The translations under genes and the position numbers were made by a program. A DNA stretch of 51,837 bases from Methylophaga sp. (GTDB lineage Bacteria > Pseudomonadota > Gammaproteobacteria > Nitrosococcales > Methylophagaceae): assembly GCA_002696735.1 (NCBI GenBank), contig NZSL01000012.1, positions 259,042-310,878 of the forward strand, written 5' to 3'. Below are positions 1 to 10,581 of this stretch, in pieces; position 1 is the first letter of the stretch, and the number at the start of each line of letters is the position of its first letter. The notes below the pieces were generated by a model, which had not been told where the DNA came from, ran no database searches, and saw only the letters and a program-made list of their open reading frames with translations.

Positions 1-599
1 GTGATTGCCTGTATTACGGAAGGTATTCCGGTACTGGACATGTTGCGGGTAAAGCACGCGCTGAAATCCTATGATGCCAGATTAATTGGGCCAAACTGCC
101 CAGGCCTGATCACGCCGGGCGAATGCAAAATTGGCATTATGCCTGGCAGTATTCATTTGCCTGGCAAAATTGGTATTGTCTCGCGATCCGGTACCCTGAC
201 TTATGAAGCGGTTTATCAAACCACCCAGAATGGTCTGGGGCAAAGTACCTGTGTCGGGATTGGTGGTGATCCAATACATGGCATGAATTTTATTGATTGT
301 CTGGCGTTATTTGAAGCAGATCCACTGACTGAAGGCATCGTTATGGTCGGTGAAATCGGCGGTCAGGCTGAAGAGGAAGCTGCCGAATACATCAAACAAT
401 ATGTGACCAAACCGGTTGCGGCCTATATTGCAGGTTTAACCGCTCCAGCAGGGAAACGTATGGGACATGCCGGTGCCATCATCAGCGGTGGACAGGGCAC
501 TGCCAAAGCCAAACTCGCAGCGCTGGAAGCAGCCGGCGTGGCGATTGCAGGTTCACCGGCAGAAATTGGTTCAACCATGCTGCAACTGATGGAAAATTA

Positions 600-600
<1 letters not shown>
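1..600 (+). CDS. sucD: Succinate-CoA ligase alpha subunit, 3' part (5' end outside window)
   Basis: This is the C-terminal 199 residues of the ADP/GDP-forming succinyl-CoA synthetase alpha subunit, which makes succinyl-CoA <-> succinate + NTP in the TCA cycle. The family is about 290 residues, so roughly 90 N-terminal residues, including most of the CoA-binding Rossmann fold, lie before the window. The GTG at base 1 is an internal codon. Visible hallmarks are [13 protein letters not shown], the SRSGTLTYE segment, and the phosphohistidine loop [10 protein letters not shown] with the active-site His at fragment residue 156. sucC is expected just upstream. The stop overlaps the nadE start (TAATG), so the two are probably translationally coupled. 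Confidence 0.96.
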
Positions 601-2590
<1,990 letters not shown>

Positions 2591-2604
2591 ACAACTAATT
2601 TCAG

Positions 2605-2635
2605 AGACGACGCTGTTACTCTACCAGCGTCGTCT
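2605..2635. terminator. Bidirectional hairpin between glnB and bamD
   Basis: A perfect 11-bp inverted repeat (2605-2615 and 2625-2635) has a 9-base loop. It lies between the converging glnB and bamD genes and overlaps the last codons of bamD. There is no long T run on either side, so termination strength is uncertain. Confidence 0.6.
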
Positions 2636-3398
2636 TACGTACCTCTGCTACCCCTGGATGTCCCGGGTAGTTTGCTTCCAAAACGCGTAAAGCATCTTCT
2701 GATAAATCATTTAGCTCCAGGATCTTATAGGCTTTTGCCATTACCACCAGAGCATCTGGCATGGCCGGAGTACGTGGATAATTCTCAATAACATACTTAG
2801 CGCGATTGGCCGCTGCGAGATAGGAAGCTCGGCGCATGTAATAACTTGCCACGTGCAATTCATGCTGGGCAAGGCGATTTCGTAGATACACTACACGTTG
2901 AGCTGCATCATCACTGTAGCGACTAGTGGGAAAGCGGTTGACCAGCGTGGTGAAATCACGCAGCGCCTGCAATGCTGATCCAGGATCCCGTTGAGTCTCA
3001 TCACGTGGAATATATTTTTCCAGGATCCCCATATCACGGTTAAAGTTAATCAGACCTCGCAGATACATTGCATAATCAATGTTTTCGTTAAGCGGATACA
3101 CTCGCATAAAGCGGTCCAGAGTGGCGATAGCCGTTTCAGGCTCGTCTGTTTTGTAATAAGCATAAGCAGAATCCAGTAAGGCTTGCTGCGCATACTCACC
3201 AAACGGGAAGCGTGCTTCAAGTTGTTCGTAATATTCGATTGCCGTGCGGTAATCATTAATATTCAGGGCTGCTTTAGCTTCGGCATAAACGCGCTCTACA
3301 GTCCAGCTTTCTTCAGCAACCACCGGGTCTCTACCTGAAAAGAAGGAGCACGCGGTAAGTGTGAATAACAGGAACAACGGCAGAATGTATTTCATCAT
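2616..3398 (-). CDS. bamD: Outer membrane assembly lipoprotein BamD (ComL)
   Basis: A 260-residue lipoprotein subunit of the BAM complex that folds beta-barrel proteins into the outer membrane. The signal peptide MMKYILPLFLLFTLTAC ends in lipobox LTAC, with Cys17 as the lipidated residue. The rest is TPR-like helices with the typical segments YEQLEARFPFGEYAQQALLDSAYAYYK and LVNRFPTSRYSDDA. Length matches the family (about 245-265). It is transcribed alone on the minus strand, with a repeat element directly upstream at 3472-3841. Confidence 0.95.
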   Translation of the reverse strand: MMKYILPLFLLFTLTACSFFSGRDPVVAEESWTVERVYAEAKAALNINDYRTAIEYYEQLEARFPFGEYAQQALLDSAYAYYKTDEPETAIATLDRFMRVYPLNENIDYAMYLRGLINFNRDMGILEKYIPRDETQRDPGSALQALRDFTTLVNRFPTSRYSDDAAQRVVYLRNRLAQHELHVASYYMRRASYLAAANRAKYVIENYPRTPAMPDALVVMAKAYKILELNDLSEDALRVLEANYPGHPGVAEVRKTTLVE

Positions 3399-3471
3399 GG
3401 GCTTCTATCTGTATAAAACAAAAAATTCACAGCCTGCGATTGTAGACTGTTTAAGCGGGCAAATCATCACT

Positions 3472-3784
3472 AGGGTCTGTTAATCTTTCATAACCACCAC
3501 TGCTGGTGGCAATTTTTTTGTCCAACAAGGCGGTAATGATACGACGTAGTCATTCTACATAAGTTATTACCAACGCCGTAGGGCGGAAAAATAGCCCCAG
3601 CCCTACGGGTTGCGGCTGAAAATGCACCACTCTTCGTGGCCTACATGGATGTAGGTCAGGGGCGTAAGCAGGATGCGGAAGCTTTGCTTGTCATTTATTT
3701 AGAGTGACTAAACTTCACTCCTCGCGTCTTGATTGGTGCATTCTCAGTCACAACAGAGGCGGTTATGAAAGATAAACAGACCCT
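3472..3784 (+). repeat. Interspersed inverted-terminus repeat, copy 1 (about 313 bp)
   Basis: The left end reads AGGGTCTGTTAATCTTTCAT and the right end is its near-complement (ATGAAAGATAAACAGACCCT). Inside are short palindromes such as CCTACATGGATGTAGG. The same organisation recurs at 5078, 27789, 44074 and 50217. There is no coding sequence inside, so it looks like a non-autonomous MITE-like element. Short ORFs read across it are artefacts. Confidence 0.85.
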
Positions 3785-3841
3785 GAGCTTGTTAATCTTT
3801 CATAACCACCACTGCTGGAGACTTTTTATTCGTCAAGCAAG
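3785..3841 (+). repeat. Left-end fragment of the interspersed repeat, copy 1b
   Basis: Immediately after copy 1, bases 3787-3818 repeat the left-end sequence (GCTTGTTAATCTTTCATAAC, then CACCACTGCTGG). The match then decays. This is a second, truncated insertion in tandem with copy 1. Confidence 0.75.
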
Positions 3842-3849
3842 ACCCAGTA

Positions 3850-3878
3850 GTAACAGTTTTCGCGGAACATTGTACAAT
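3850..3878 (+). promoter_or_regulatory. Candidate sigma70 promoter of the L,D-transpeptidase gene
   Basis: GTAACA (3850-3855, 4 of 6 to TTGACA), a 17-bp spacer, then TACAAT (3873-3878, 5 of 6 to TATAAT). It lies 39 bases upstream of the ATG and just outside the repeat fragment. Confidence 0.45.
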
Positions 3879-3916
3879 AGCCGCTGTTTATTCACTCTTA
3901 ACTCTATAGGTTTTTA

Positions 3917-5080
3917 ATGATTAGTCGTTTATTTATCGGTTTGGCGAGCGGTTTATTGATGCTGCCAGTCGGTGCTACAACGTTTGAATTAGCTGATGAA
4001 GAAGCGCGTGTCATTGGACACAACCTTATTGTCTACAGCCGGCATGAAGATACGTTACTGGATATTGGTCGTAAATTTGATTTGGGCTATACCGATATGG
4101 TGGAAGCAAATCCAAATCTGGACCCGTGGTTACCCGGTGATAATCAACCGGTATTAATCCCCAACCGTTTTATTATTCCTGACGCGCCGAGAAAAGGTGT
4201 GGTAATTAATATCCCGGAGATGCGCTTATATTATTTTTTGCCAAAACAAGGTGATCAATTACAAAGAGTAGTGACGCATCCCATCGGCATTGGTCGTGAG
4301 GGTCGCGATACACCATTAGGGAAGTTATCGATTATTCAAAAACGCGAGAACCCATCATGGACGCCTCCGGAGTCCGTTCGTAAGGAACATGCTGCGCAAG
4401 GCGATATCCTGCCTGCTGTTGTACCGCCAGGTCCTGATAATCCCCTTGGCACACGAGCTATGAGACTATCTAACCCCAGTTATCTGATTCACGGTACAGC
4501 CAAGCCATATGGTGTTGGTTTACGGGTGAGCAGTGGTTGTATTCGTTTATATCCTGAAGATATTGAACATCTGTATAGCCTAGTCTCTTTAAATACCCAA
4601 GTGAATATTCTGCATCAACCTTATAAGGCTGCCGTAGCGAATGGAAAGCTGTTTTTGGAAGCGCAGAAGCCCATACCTGAAATGTATGATGGTGTGAGCG
4701 GGAATATGACACCGATGGTGATGGCCGTTTTGGATGCTCAGGATTCAGTATTGTCAGAGCAGGACTGGCCATTTGCTGAAGAGATTGTGATGACCTCAGA
4801 TGGTGTGGTTAAACAACTCAATCAGCAGGAAGAAAAGATCGTTGATAATGTCTGGTTTGTTCACGGCGGCTTAAAGCTGGAAACCGGAGCAAAAATGCGA
4901 AAGGCATTAGAAGCTTTGAATATGCAGGACAAATTCTGGCCGTTGCAAAATAAGGCTGTAGATGAAGTAGTGGTGGGCCCATTTGACACGTTGGAAGCCG
5001 CGCGTGAAGCGGCAGATAAAATTTCGGCTGCGGCAGGTATTCCTGTTTGGCCAGCGCATTTATCGGAAGAAATGTTTTAG
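3917..5080 (+). CDS. L,D-transpeptidase (YkuD/ErfK family) with LysM and SPOR-like ends
   Basis: A 387-residue exported protein. Residues 1-21 form a signal peptide. Residues about 35-95 look like a LysM-type peptidoglycan-binding unit (LIVYSRHEDTLLDIGRKFDL, then LIPNRF). Residues about 97-235 form the YkuD catalytic domain, with HGTAKPYGVG and the nucleophile Cys in VSSGCIRLYPED. The C-terminal 70 residues (VVVGPFDTLEAAREAADKI) resemble a SPOR domain. The family makes 3-3 cross-links in murein or attaches Lpp-type lipoproteins through a C-terminal Lys. An OprI/Lpp-like lipoprotein ending in Lys is encoded just downstream at 5488-5787, so Lpp attachment is an attractive but unproven role. The TAG stop lies inside the terminus of repeat copy 2. 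Confidence 0.88.
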   Translation: MISRLFIGLASGLLMLPVGATTFELADEEARVIGHNLIVYSRHEDTLLDIGRKFDLGYTDMVEANPNLDPWLPGDNQPVLIPNRFIIPDAPRKGVVINIPEMRLYYFLPKQGDQLQRVVTHPIGIGREGRDTPLGKLSIIQKRENPSWTPPESVRKEHAAQGDILPAVVPPGPDNPLGTRAMRLSNPSYLIHGTAKPYGVGLRVSSGCIRLYPEDIEHLYSLVSLNTQVNILHQPYKAAVANGKLFLEAQKPIPEMYDGVSGNMTPMVMAVLDAQDSVLSEQDWPFAEEIVMTSDGVVKQLNQQEEKIVDNVWFVHGGLKLETGAKMRKALEALNMQDKFWPLQNKAVDEVVVGPFDTLEAAREAADKISAAAGIPVWPAHLSEEMF

Positions 5081-5407
5081 GGCTTGTTTATCTTTCAGAT
5101 CCACCACTGCTGGCGGCTAGTTTTCCGCCCTGCGGGTTGTGACTGAAAGAGCGCCACTATGCGTGGCCTACATGGATGTAGGTCAGGGGCGTTAGCACAG
5201 GATGCGGAAGCTTTGCTCGTCACTTATTTAGGATAACTACAAAAACGTCAGGACAAGCAATGTTCCAGACATTGCTATTGCATACACTCCATCCATGGAG
5301 ATAAACGTTTTTGAGCGCAGGCCCCTTCGGGGTGAGATACATGGATGTATCTCACGAAAGGCGCTCTTCGTGCCTTGATGGGCGTTTTTTCAACTCACAA
5401 CCCCTAG
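5078..5407 (+). repeat. Interspersed inverted-terminus repeat, copy 2 (right end deleted)
   Basis: It starts TAGGGCTTGTTTATCTTTCA, and the first TAG is the stop codon of the upstream gene. The internal palindromes (CCTACATGGATGTAGG, GAGATACATGGATGTATCTC) match copy 4. Near the right end it jumps from CTCACAAC straight to CCCTAG. The usual inner part of the terminal repeat (about 25 bases, AGAGGCGG...AACAAG) is missing. Confidence 0.85.
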
Positions 5408-5424
5408 CATTACAAACTGCACAA

Positions 5425-5454
5425 CCAAAAAAGCCGGGATAAATCCCGGCTTTT
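5425..5454 (-). terminator. Rho-independent terminator of the lipoprotein gene
   Basis: An 11-bp stem (AAAAGCCGGGA 5429-5439 and TCCCGGCTTTT 5444-5454) has a TAAA loop. On the minus strand it is followed by a T-rich tract. It lies 34 bases past the lpp stop. With T's on the right as well, it could also stop plus-strand transcripts. Confidence 0.85.
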
Positions 5455-5487
5455 CTGTTTTTAAGCTTTGAAAAATAATTGTTTAGA

Positions 5488-5787
5488 TTATTTGCTCATT
5501 GCTTTTTCAAACATACGATCGATTTTTGCACAGCAAGCATCAACTTGTGCTTGTGCATCTTCAGCCGCTTTTTGTGCATTCATTGCAGCCAATTCAGCGT
5601 CAGAAGCTGTACGTTGTGCAGTATCAGCAGTACTTTGCGCGTTGCGAGCTGCAACTAAAGCAGAATCAGCTGTTGATTGTGCAGATTCTACTGAACCTTT
5701 TAATGCTTCCATTTCAGCAGTATTTGCACATGCAGTCAGTAATGCCAACGGCAGGATAACGGCGCTCAGTTTAGCTAATGATTTCAT
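5488..5787 (-). CDS. lpp: Lpp/OprI-type alanine-zipper murein lipoprotein
   Basis: A 99-residue abundant outer-membrane lipoprotein type. The chosen ATG at 5787 follows AAGGAG with 6-base spacing. A longer in-frame start at 5829 lacks a site and would bury the signal peptide. The signal peptide ends in LLTAC, with lipid Cys20. The mature part is an alanine-rich heptad coiled coil (repeated SAQSTADSAL/NAQSTADTAQ), ending in KIDRMFEKAMSK. The C-terminal Lys is the residue that L,D-transpeptidases link to murein in Lpp. An adjacent Cys pair (DACCAK) near the C-terminus is absent from E. coli Lpp. The neighbouring L,D-transpeptidase at 3917-5080 could be the attaching enzyme. Confidence 0.88.
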   Translation of the reverse strand: MKSLAKLSAVILPLALLTACANTAEMEALKGSVESAQSTADSALVAARNAQSTADTAQRTASDAELAAMNAQKAAEDAQAQVDACCAKIDRMFEKAMSK

Positions 5788-5922
5788 TTGTATCTCCTTA
5801 AAGTGTTCTAGGGTTGGTAGCATTTCCATTTCGTTTGTAAATGCAAGCCTGTTAAAAGGCTAGCAGGAAATATTTATGCTGTCTATTGCCACAAATTTAA
5901 ACTGCGAACCGATGGCGATAGT

Positions 5923-5931
5923 TGGTATAAT
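5923..5931 (+). promoter_or_regulatory. Extended -10 promoter upstream of suhB
   Basis: TGG immediately followed by TATAAT (5926-5931) forms an extended -10 element. No good -35 is visible, which is usual for this class. It lies 80 bases before the suhB ATG in the divergent lpp/suhB gap. Confidence 0.5.
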
Positions 5932-6011
5932 TATGCTCTCTTTTTTTAGACTGGAATAGTATCTTGCTATTTCTGTCGCATTCTTTTTTTTGCTCTGGAA
6001 AAATTTGTTCT

Positions 6012-6806
6012 ATGCATCCGATGCTTAATATAGCCGTACGTGCGGCTCGTCAGGCAGGTAGCCTGATTATGCGCTCTTTACAACACGTCGATCATTTGGA
6101 AATTACCGCTAAAGGTTTGAATGATTTTGTCACTGATGTTGACCGCCTTGCGGAACAGGAAATCATTAATACAATTAAAAAGTCCTATCCCGAACACGCA
6201 ATTATGGCCGAAGAGTCAGGTGAAACAGGACAAAATGATGTTGTCTGGATCATCGATCCGCTGGATGGCACAACAAATTATCTGCATGGTTTTCCGCATT
6301 ACTGCGTATCAATTGGTGTCATGGTTAAAGGCCGTATTGATCATGCAGTGGTATTTGATCCGATGCGCGATGAACTGTTTACTGCCAGCCGCGGTGAAGG
6401 CGCCAAACTGAATGACCGTCGTCTGCGCGTCAGTAAACGTAAAGATCTCAACGGGGCATTGATTGCTACCGGCTTTCCTTTCAAATATCCGCAACATATT
6501 GATGCTTATATGCAAATGTTTGCCGCGGTTTTTCCTAAAGTAGCGGATATTCGCCGTGCCGGTTCAGCAGCACTGGATCTGGCATATGTTGCAGCCGGAC
6601 GAGTCGATGGTTATTGGGAAATCGGCTTGGAAAACTGGGATTTGGCCGCCGGTAAACTGTTGGTTGAAGAAGCGGGGGGGGCGGTAACGAACTTCACCGG
6701 CGGTGACAAGGTTTTAGATAAAGGGCACGTTGTTGCGGGCAATTTATCACTCCATGCTCATCTGCAAAAAAGTATTGCCCCGTTTGTGGTGGATAATCTG
6801 AAGTGA
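6012..6806 (+). CDS. suhB: Inositol-1-monophosphatase family protein SuhB
   Basis: A 264-residue Mg2+-dependent phosphatase (FIG superfamily). In E. coli SuhB also joins the rRNA antitermination complex. Metal-binding motifs are clear: EES in MAEESGETG, DPLDGTTNYLHGFP, and ENWDLAAGKLLVEEAGG. I chose ATG 6012 (MHPMLNIAVRAARQAG) because it aligns with the family N-terminus. The 16 extra upstream codons look non-coding. ATG 6021 is a possible alternative. It is a monocistronic-looking gene upstream of typA. Confidence 0.95.
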   Translation: MHPMLNIAVRAARQAGSLIMRSLQHVDHLEITAKGLNDFVTDVDRLAEQEIINTIKKSYPEHAIMAEESGETGQNDVVWIIDPLDGTTNYLHGFPHYCVSIGVMVKGRIDHAVVFDPMRDELFTASRGEGAKLNDRRLRVSKRKDLNGALIATGFPFKYPQHIDAYMQMFAAVFPKVADIRRAGSAALDLAYVAAGRVDGYWEIGLENWDLAAGKLLVEEAGGAVTNFTGGDKVLDKGHVVAGNLSLHAHLQKSIAPFVVDNLK

Positions 6807-6870
6807 TTGTGGTCCCCAACGGGACATTTTTTAACAGCGCATGCCAGCCATGCCTTAATGAACTGATTTT

Positions 6871-8703
6871 ATGAGTAATAATTCTAGAGATATAAACAAA
6901 CTACGTAACATAGCCATCATCGCGCACGTTGACCATGGTAAAACAACCCTGGTCGATCAGTTGCTGCGTCAGTCCGGTACCTTCAGTGAACATGAAGAGT
7001 TACAGGAAAGGGTAATGGACTCCAATGATTTGGAACGTGAGCGTGGTATTACCATCCTTTCCAAAAATACAGCGATCCGCTGGAATGACTACCGCATCAA
7101 TATTGTGGATACACCAGGCCATGCCGATTTTGGTGGCGAAGTTGAACGTGTTTTGTCGATGGTTGATTCAGTGTTGTTGTTGGTTGACTCTTCAGAAGGT
7201 CCGATGCCGCAAACGCGTTTCGTGACTCAAAAAGCGTTGGCATTAGGTCTTAAACCGATCGTCGTCATCAATAAGATTGATAAACCAAGTGCTCGTCCAG
7301 GTTGGGTTTTGGATCAAACATTTGATCTGTTCGCCAATCTAGACGCCACCGATGAACAATTGGATTTTGATGTCATTTACGCCTCTGGATTGAACGGTTT
7401 TGCCGGTATGGAAGATACGGTTCGTGAGGGTGATATGACGCCTTTATTCCAACTGGTTGTGGATAGAGTGAGTCCTCCTGCGGTTGACCCTGAAGGTCCT
7501 TTCCGTATGCAGGTAACTTCACTTGATTACAATAGTTATGTTGGTGTTATCGGTATCGGCCGTATTGAGCGCGGTAAAGTGAAAACCAATATGCCGGTTA
7601 CCGTAGTTGATCCGCAAGGCAAAAAACGCAATGGTCGCGTTATGCAGGTTATGGGATTTATGGGACTACGCCGTGAGGAAGTAGAAGAAGCACATGCCGG
7701 CGACATTATTGCGTTTACCGGTCTGGACCCACTGAATATTTCTGATACGTTATGTGACCCTAGTGCTGTTGAAGCATTACCACCGTTAAGTGTTGACGAA
7801 CCTACCGTCACCATGACCTTTCAGGTCAACAATTCCCCGTTTGCCGGTAAAGAAGGCAAGTTTGTTACTACCCGACAAATCCGTGAACGTCTGGATCGCG
7901 AGTTAATCCATAATGTGGCATTAAAAGTCGAACAGTTGGTGGAAGATCCGGATAAATTCCGTGTTTCCGGTCGTGGTGAATTACATCTTTCCGTATTGAT
8001 TGAAAACATGCGTCGCGAAGGTTTTGAGATGGGTGTTTCACGTCCTGAAGTGATTATTCGTGAAGTGAATGGCACCAAAGAAGAACCATACGAAGCGGTA
8101 ACCATTGATGTTGAAGATACACATCAGGGTACAGTGATGGAAAAAATGGGTACTCGTGGCGGTGAGTTGAAAGATATGGCACCAGATGGCAAAGGTCGTG
8201 TCCGTCTCGACTTTATTATTCCATCACGTGGTTTGATTGGTTTTCGTACTGAATTTTTGACTGCTACCCAGGGTACAGGGTTAATTTACAGCGTATTTGA
8301 TCATTATGCTCCAGTGAAACCGGGCACCTTTGGCAAACGCCAGAATGGCGTGTTAATCGCCAATGGTGTTGGTAAAGCAGTTGCTTTTGCTATCTTTAAC
8401 CTCCAGGAGCGTGGCCGTATGTTTGTTGGCCATGGTGATGAAGTTTATGAAGGTATGGTTATCGGTATTCATTCACGTGATAACGATTTGGTGGTTAATG
8501 CCCTGAAAGGTAAACAGCTAACCAATGTTCGCGCTTCTGGTACGGATGAAGCAATTGCTCTGGTTCCGCCAATTCGTATGAGTTTGGAACAGGCGCTGGA
8601 ATTTATCGGTGAAGATGAATTGCTGGAAGTCACGCCTAAATCTATCAGAGTACGGAAAAAACTTCTGCTGGAGCACGAGCGTAAACGCGCTTCACGCGGC
8701 TAG
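6871..8703 (+). CDS. typA: Ribosome-associated GTPase TypA/BipA
   Basis: A 610-residue translational GTPase linked to 50S assembly, stress and cold adaptation. Domains in order: G domain ([10 protein letters not shown], switch [27 protein letters not shown]), a beta-barrel domain II, two EF-G-like alpha/beta domains, and the BipA-specific C-terminal domain ([28 protein letters not shown]). Full length for the family. A hairpin with a T tract follows. Confidence 0.97.
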   Translation: MSNNSRDINKLRNIAIIAHVDHGKTTLVDQLLRQSGTFSEHEELQERVMDSNDLERERGITILSKNTAIRWNDYRINIVDTPGHADFGGEVERVLSMVDSVLLLVDSSEGPMPQTRFVTQKALALGLKPIVVINKIDKPSARPGWVLDQTFDLFANLDATDEQLDFDVIYASGLNGFAGMEDTVREGDMTPLFQLVVDRVSPPAVDPEGPFRMQVTSLDYNSYVGVIGIGRIERGKVKTNMPVTVVDPQGKKRNGRVMQVMGFMGLRREEVEEAHAGDIIAFTGLDPLNISDTLCDPSAVEALPPLSVDEPTVTMTFQVNNSPFAGKEGKFVTTRQIRERLDRELIHNVALKVEQLVEDPDKFRVSGRGELHLSVLIENMRREGFEMGVSRPEVIIREVNGTKEEPYEAVTIDVEDTHQGTVMEKMGTRGGELKDMAPDGKGRVRLDFIIPSRGLIGFRTEFLTATQGTGLIYSVFDHYAPVKPGTFGKRQNGVLIANGVGKAVAFAIFNLQERGRMFVGHGDEVYEGMVIGIHSRDNDLVVNALKGKQLTNVRASGTDEAIALVPPIRMSLEQALEFIGEDELLEVTPKSIRVRKKLLLEHERKRASRG

Positions 8704-8723
8704 TTCTATCGTTAACTGATCAA

Positions 8724-8757
8724 GAAAGGGTATCCTATATCGGATGCCCTTTTTTTT
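8724..8757 (+). terminator. Rho-independent terminator after typA
   Basis: The arms AAAGGGTATCC and GGATGCCCTTTT form a stem with one wobble pair, followed by a run of eight or more T. It sits 11 bases before the next gene's ATG, so that gene's ribosome site overlaps the T tract (GAGGTAAAAC). Confidence 0.8.
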
Positions 8758-8767
8758 GAGGTAAAAC

Positions 8768-8986
8768 ATGCGAATTTTAATCCTGCTGGCGATAGGCCTG
8801 TTGTTATATCTAATCTTTCGGAATTTATACCGGCGGATAAAAAGTGAAAAACAAATCGAACAAGCTGAGAAAATGGTGCGCTGTGAACAATGTGGTTTGC
8901 ATTTACTGGAACAGGAAGCCATTCAGAAAAATCAGCATTTTTTTTGTACTACAGAGCATCTTGAGGCTTATCAGCAACAAAAATAA
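8768..8986 (+). CDS. PP0621-type small membrane protein with zinc-finger-like Cys motif
   Basis: A 72-residue protein with an N-terminal membrane helix (residues 2-19, ILILLAIGLLLYLIF). A short charged linker leads to a treble-clef-like region with CEQCG and a later Cys/His pair (FFCTTEH). This matches small PP0621-family proteins often found next to pilS. The function is unknown to me. GAGG precedes the ATG, and its TAA overlaps the pilS ATG (TAATG), which indicates translational coupling with the sensor kinase. Confidence 0.8.
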   Translation: MRILILLAIGLLLYLIFRNLYRRIKSEKQIEQAEKMVRCEQCGLHLLEQEAIQKNQHFFCTTEHLEAYQQQK

Positions 8987-10581
8987 TGGCTGGAGAATAC
9001 TTTACCACCAGTAAATCAGAGCAGGATCAGGCTTCCTGGCGTGCTCTGACATTATTTTCCGGCTACCGCCTATTTCTCGCAGCGATTCTGTTTGTTGTTT
9101 TTTATCTGGAGTTAGCCCCAGAGTTCATCGGTAATAAATATCCCTTATTACATCACTTTGTCAGCCTCAGTTATCTGATGGTCGCTGTATTGCTGATGAT
9201 ATTTTCCAGTCGACACTGGGGGGTATTTGTCACGCAATGCAGCATTCAGCTGATTATAGATATCATCGCGCTGGCATTAATTATTCATGCTGCTGGCGGC
9301 TTACAAAGTGGATTGGGTGCATTGCTGGTTGTAGTAGTGGTTGCCGGTGGTGCTTTAATCCCAGGCCGATTGGCTGTATTTATTGCTGCCATAGCCACAT
9401 TATCGGTTTTGCTTGAAGCCGTTTATGCGGAGTTCATTGGAATGGGGCAAAGCCATTTTGCCCAAGCCGGAATGTTGGGGGCGATATTTTTTATTACCGC
9501 CGTTTTAGCGCAGTTACTTTCCCGAACCATGCAACGCTCACAATTGCTGGCAGAACAGCAGGCTCAGGATCTGAATAAACTGGCGAGCCTGAATCAGCAC
9601 ATTATCAGTCGCATGCAGGTCGCTGTATTAGTGTTGGATGATCAAGGCAGGGTTTCACTTTGTAATCAGTCAGCCTCGCAGTTTATGGGAATCGAAAACG
9701 TCCCTTCACAATTTTTACTCAAACAGTATATTCCTGAGTTGGCTGAACAAATCTGGCGCTGGAAACAGCATCTACCCGATCCATTTGAACCTTTTCATGC
9801 CCGAGCTGATTTACCTGAACTACTGGCCCGTGCAACCCAGTTGGATTCAGGTGAAGTTCTAGTATTTATTGAAAATACCACGGCAATGGCACAACAGGCG
9901 CAACAATTAAAATTAGCCTCCTTAGGTCGTTTAACAGCCAGTATTGCCCACGAAATACGCAATCCCTTAAGTGCTATCAGTCATGCCAGTGAGTTGTTGG
10001 CTGAATCCTTGCGCGATGATGATTCTGTCAGCAAGCTGACCGGGATTATTCAACGACATAGTGTTCGGATGAACAATATCATTGAAACCATTCTGGAAAT
10101 GAGCCGACGCAAAAATGTCGAGCCAACGGTGGTGGTATTAAGCCCCTGGCTGGAAAAGCTGGTGGATGAATATTGTGAAATTAAACACATCCCGCCTCAT
10201 CAAATAGTACTGACCTCATCAGCACCGTTGGCCCGCATCTGTACCGATGAAGAACAATTGCACCAGGTAATATGGAATTTGATTGATAATGCATGGCACT
10301 ATGCGGATAAAGAACAGGAAATGCCCATTGAAATCCGTATTACTCTGCAATCCGAAAATATTCATATCGATGTGATTGATAACGGTGCAGGCGTAAGTCC
10401 TCAAGCCATGGAACATCTGTTTGAACCATTTCATTCGGAACGCACAGGTGGCACCGGGTTAGGGTTATATCTGGCTCGTGAGCTATGTCAGGCCAATGGT
10501 GCAAGGTTAAGCTACCTGCCGGAGTTTGGCAGCTGTTTCAGAATTAGTTTTCCACTGCAAAGACAAGAGTTTATCCAATGA
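8986..10581 (+). CDS. pilS: Type IV pilus sensor histidine kinase PilS
   Basis: A 531-residue membrane kinase. About six transmembrane helices span residues 25-185 with no large periplasmic loop. A PAS-like segment follows (MQVAVLVLDDQGRVSLCN, about 208-240). The dimerisation domain has phospho-acceptor His322 in SIAHEIRNPLSAISH. The ATPase domain shows NLIDNAWHYA, DNGAGVSP and GTGLGLYLAREL. This architecture is that of PilS, which senses pilin in the membrane and phosphorylates PilR. It overlaps pilR by ATGA. The pilA target is not in this window. Confidence 0.92.
   Translation: MAGEYFTTSKSEQDQASWRALTLFSGYRLFLAAILFVVFYLELAPEFIGNKYPLLHHFVSLSYLMVAVLLMIFSSRHWGVFVTQCSIQLIIDIIALALIIHAAGGLQSGLGALLVVVVVAGGALIPGRLAVFIAAIATLSVLLEAVYAEFIGMGQSHFAQAGMLGAIFFITAVLAQLLSRTMQRSQLLAEQQAQDLNKLASLNQHIISRMQVAVLVLDDQGRVSLCNQSASQFMGIENVPSQFLLKQYIPELAEQIWRWKQHLPDPFEPFHARADLPELLARATQLDSGEVLVFIENTTAMAQQAQQLKLASLGRLTASIAHEIRNPLSAISHASELLAESLRDDDSVSKLTGIIQRHSVRMNNIIETILEMSRRKNVEPTVVVLSPWLEKLVDEYCEIKHIPPHQIVLTSSAPLARICTDEEQLHQVIWNLIDNAWHYADKEQEMPIEIRITLQSENIHIDVIDNGAGVSPQAMEHLFEPFHSERTGGTGLGLYLARELCQANGARLSYLPEFGSCFRISFPLQRQEFIQ

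Noticed and set aside
3729-3917. 62-codon plus-strand ORF ending at the L,D-transpeptidase start
   Set aside because: It runs across the end of repeat copy 1 and the fragment beside it, with no ribosome site. It is an accidental reading of repeat DNA.
5468-5863. 131-codon plus-strand ORF rich in Ala/Ser/Cys
   Set aside because: It is the mirror frame of the alanine-rich lipoprotein gene on the minus strand, whose signal peptide, lipobox and ribosome site are clear.
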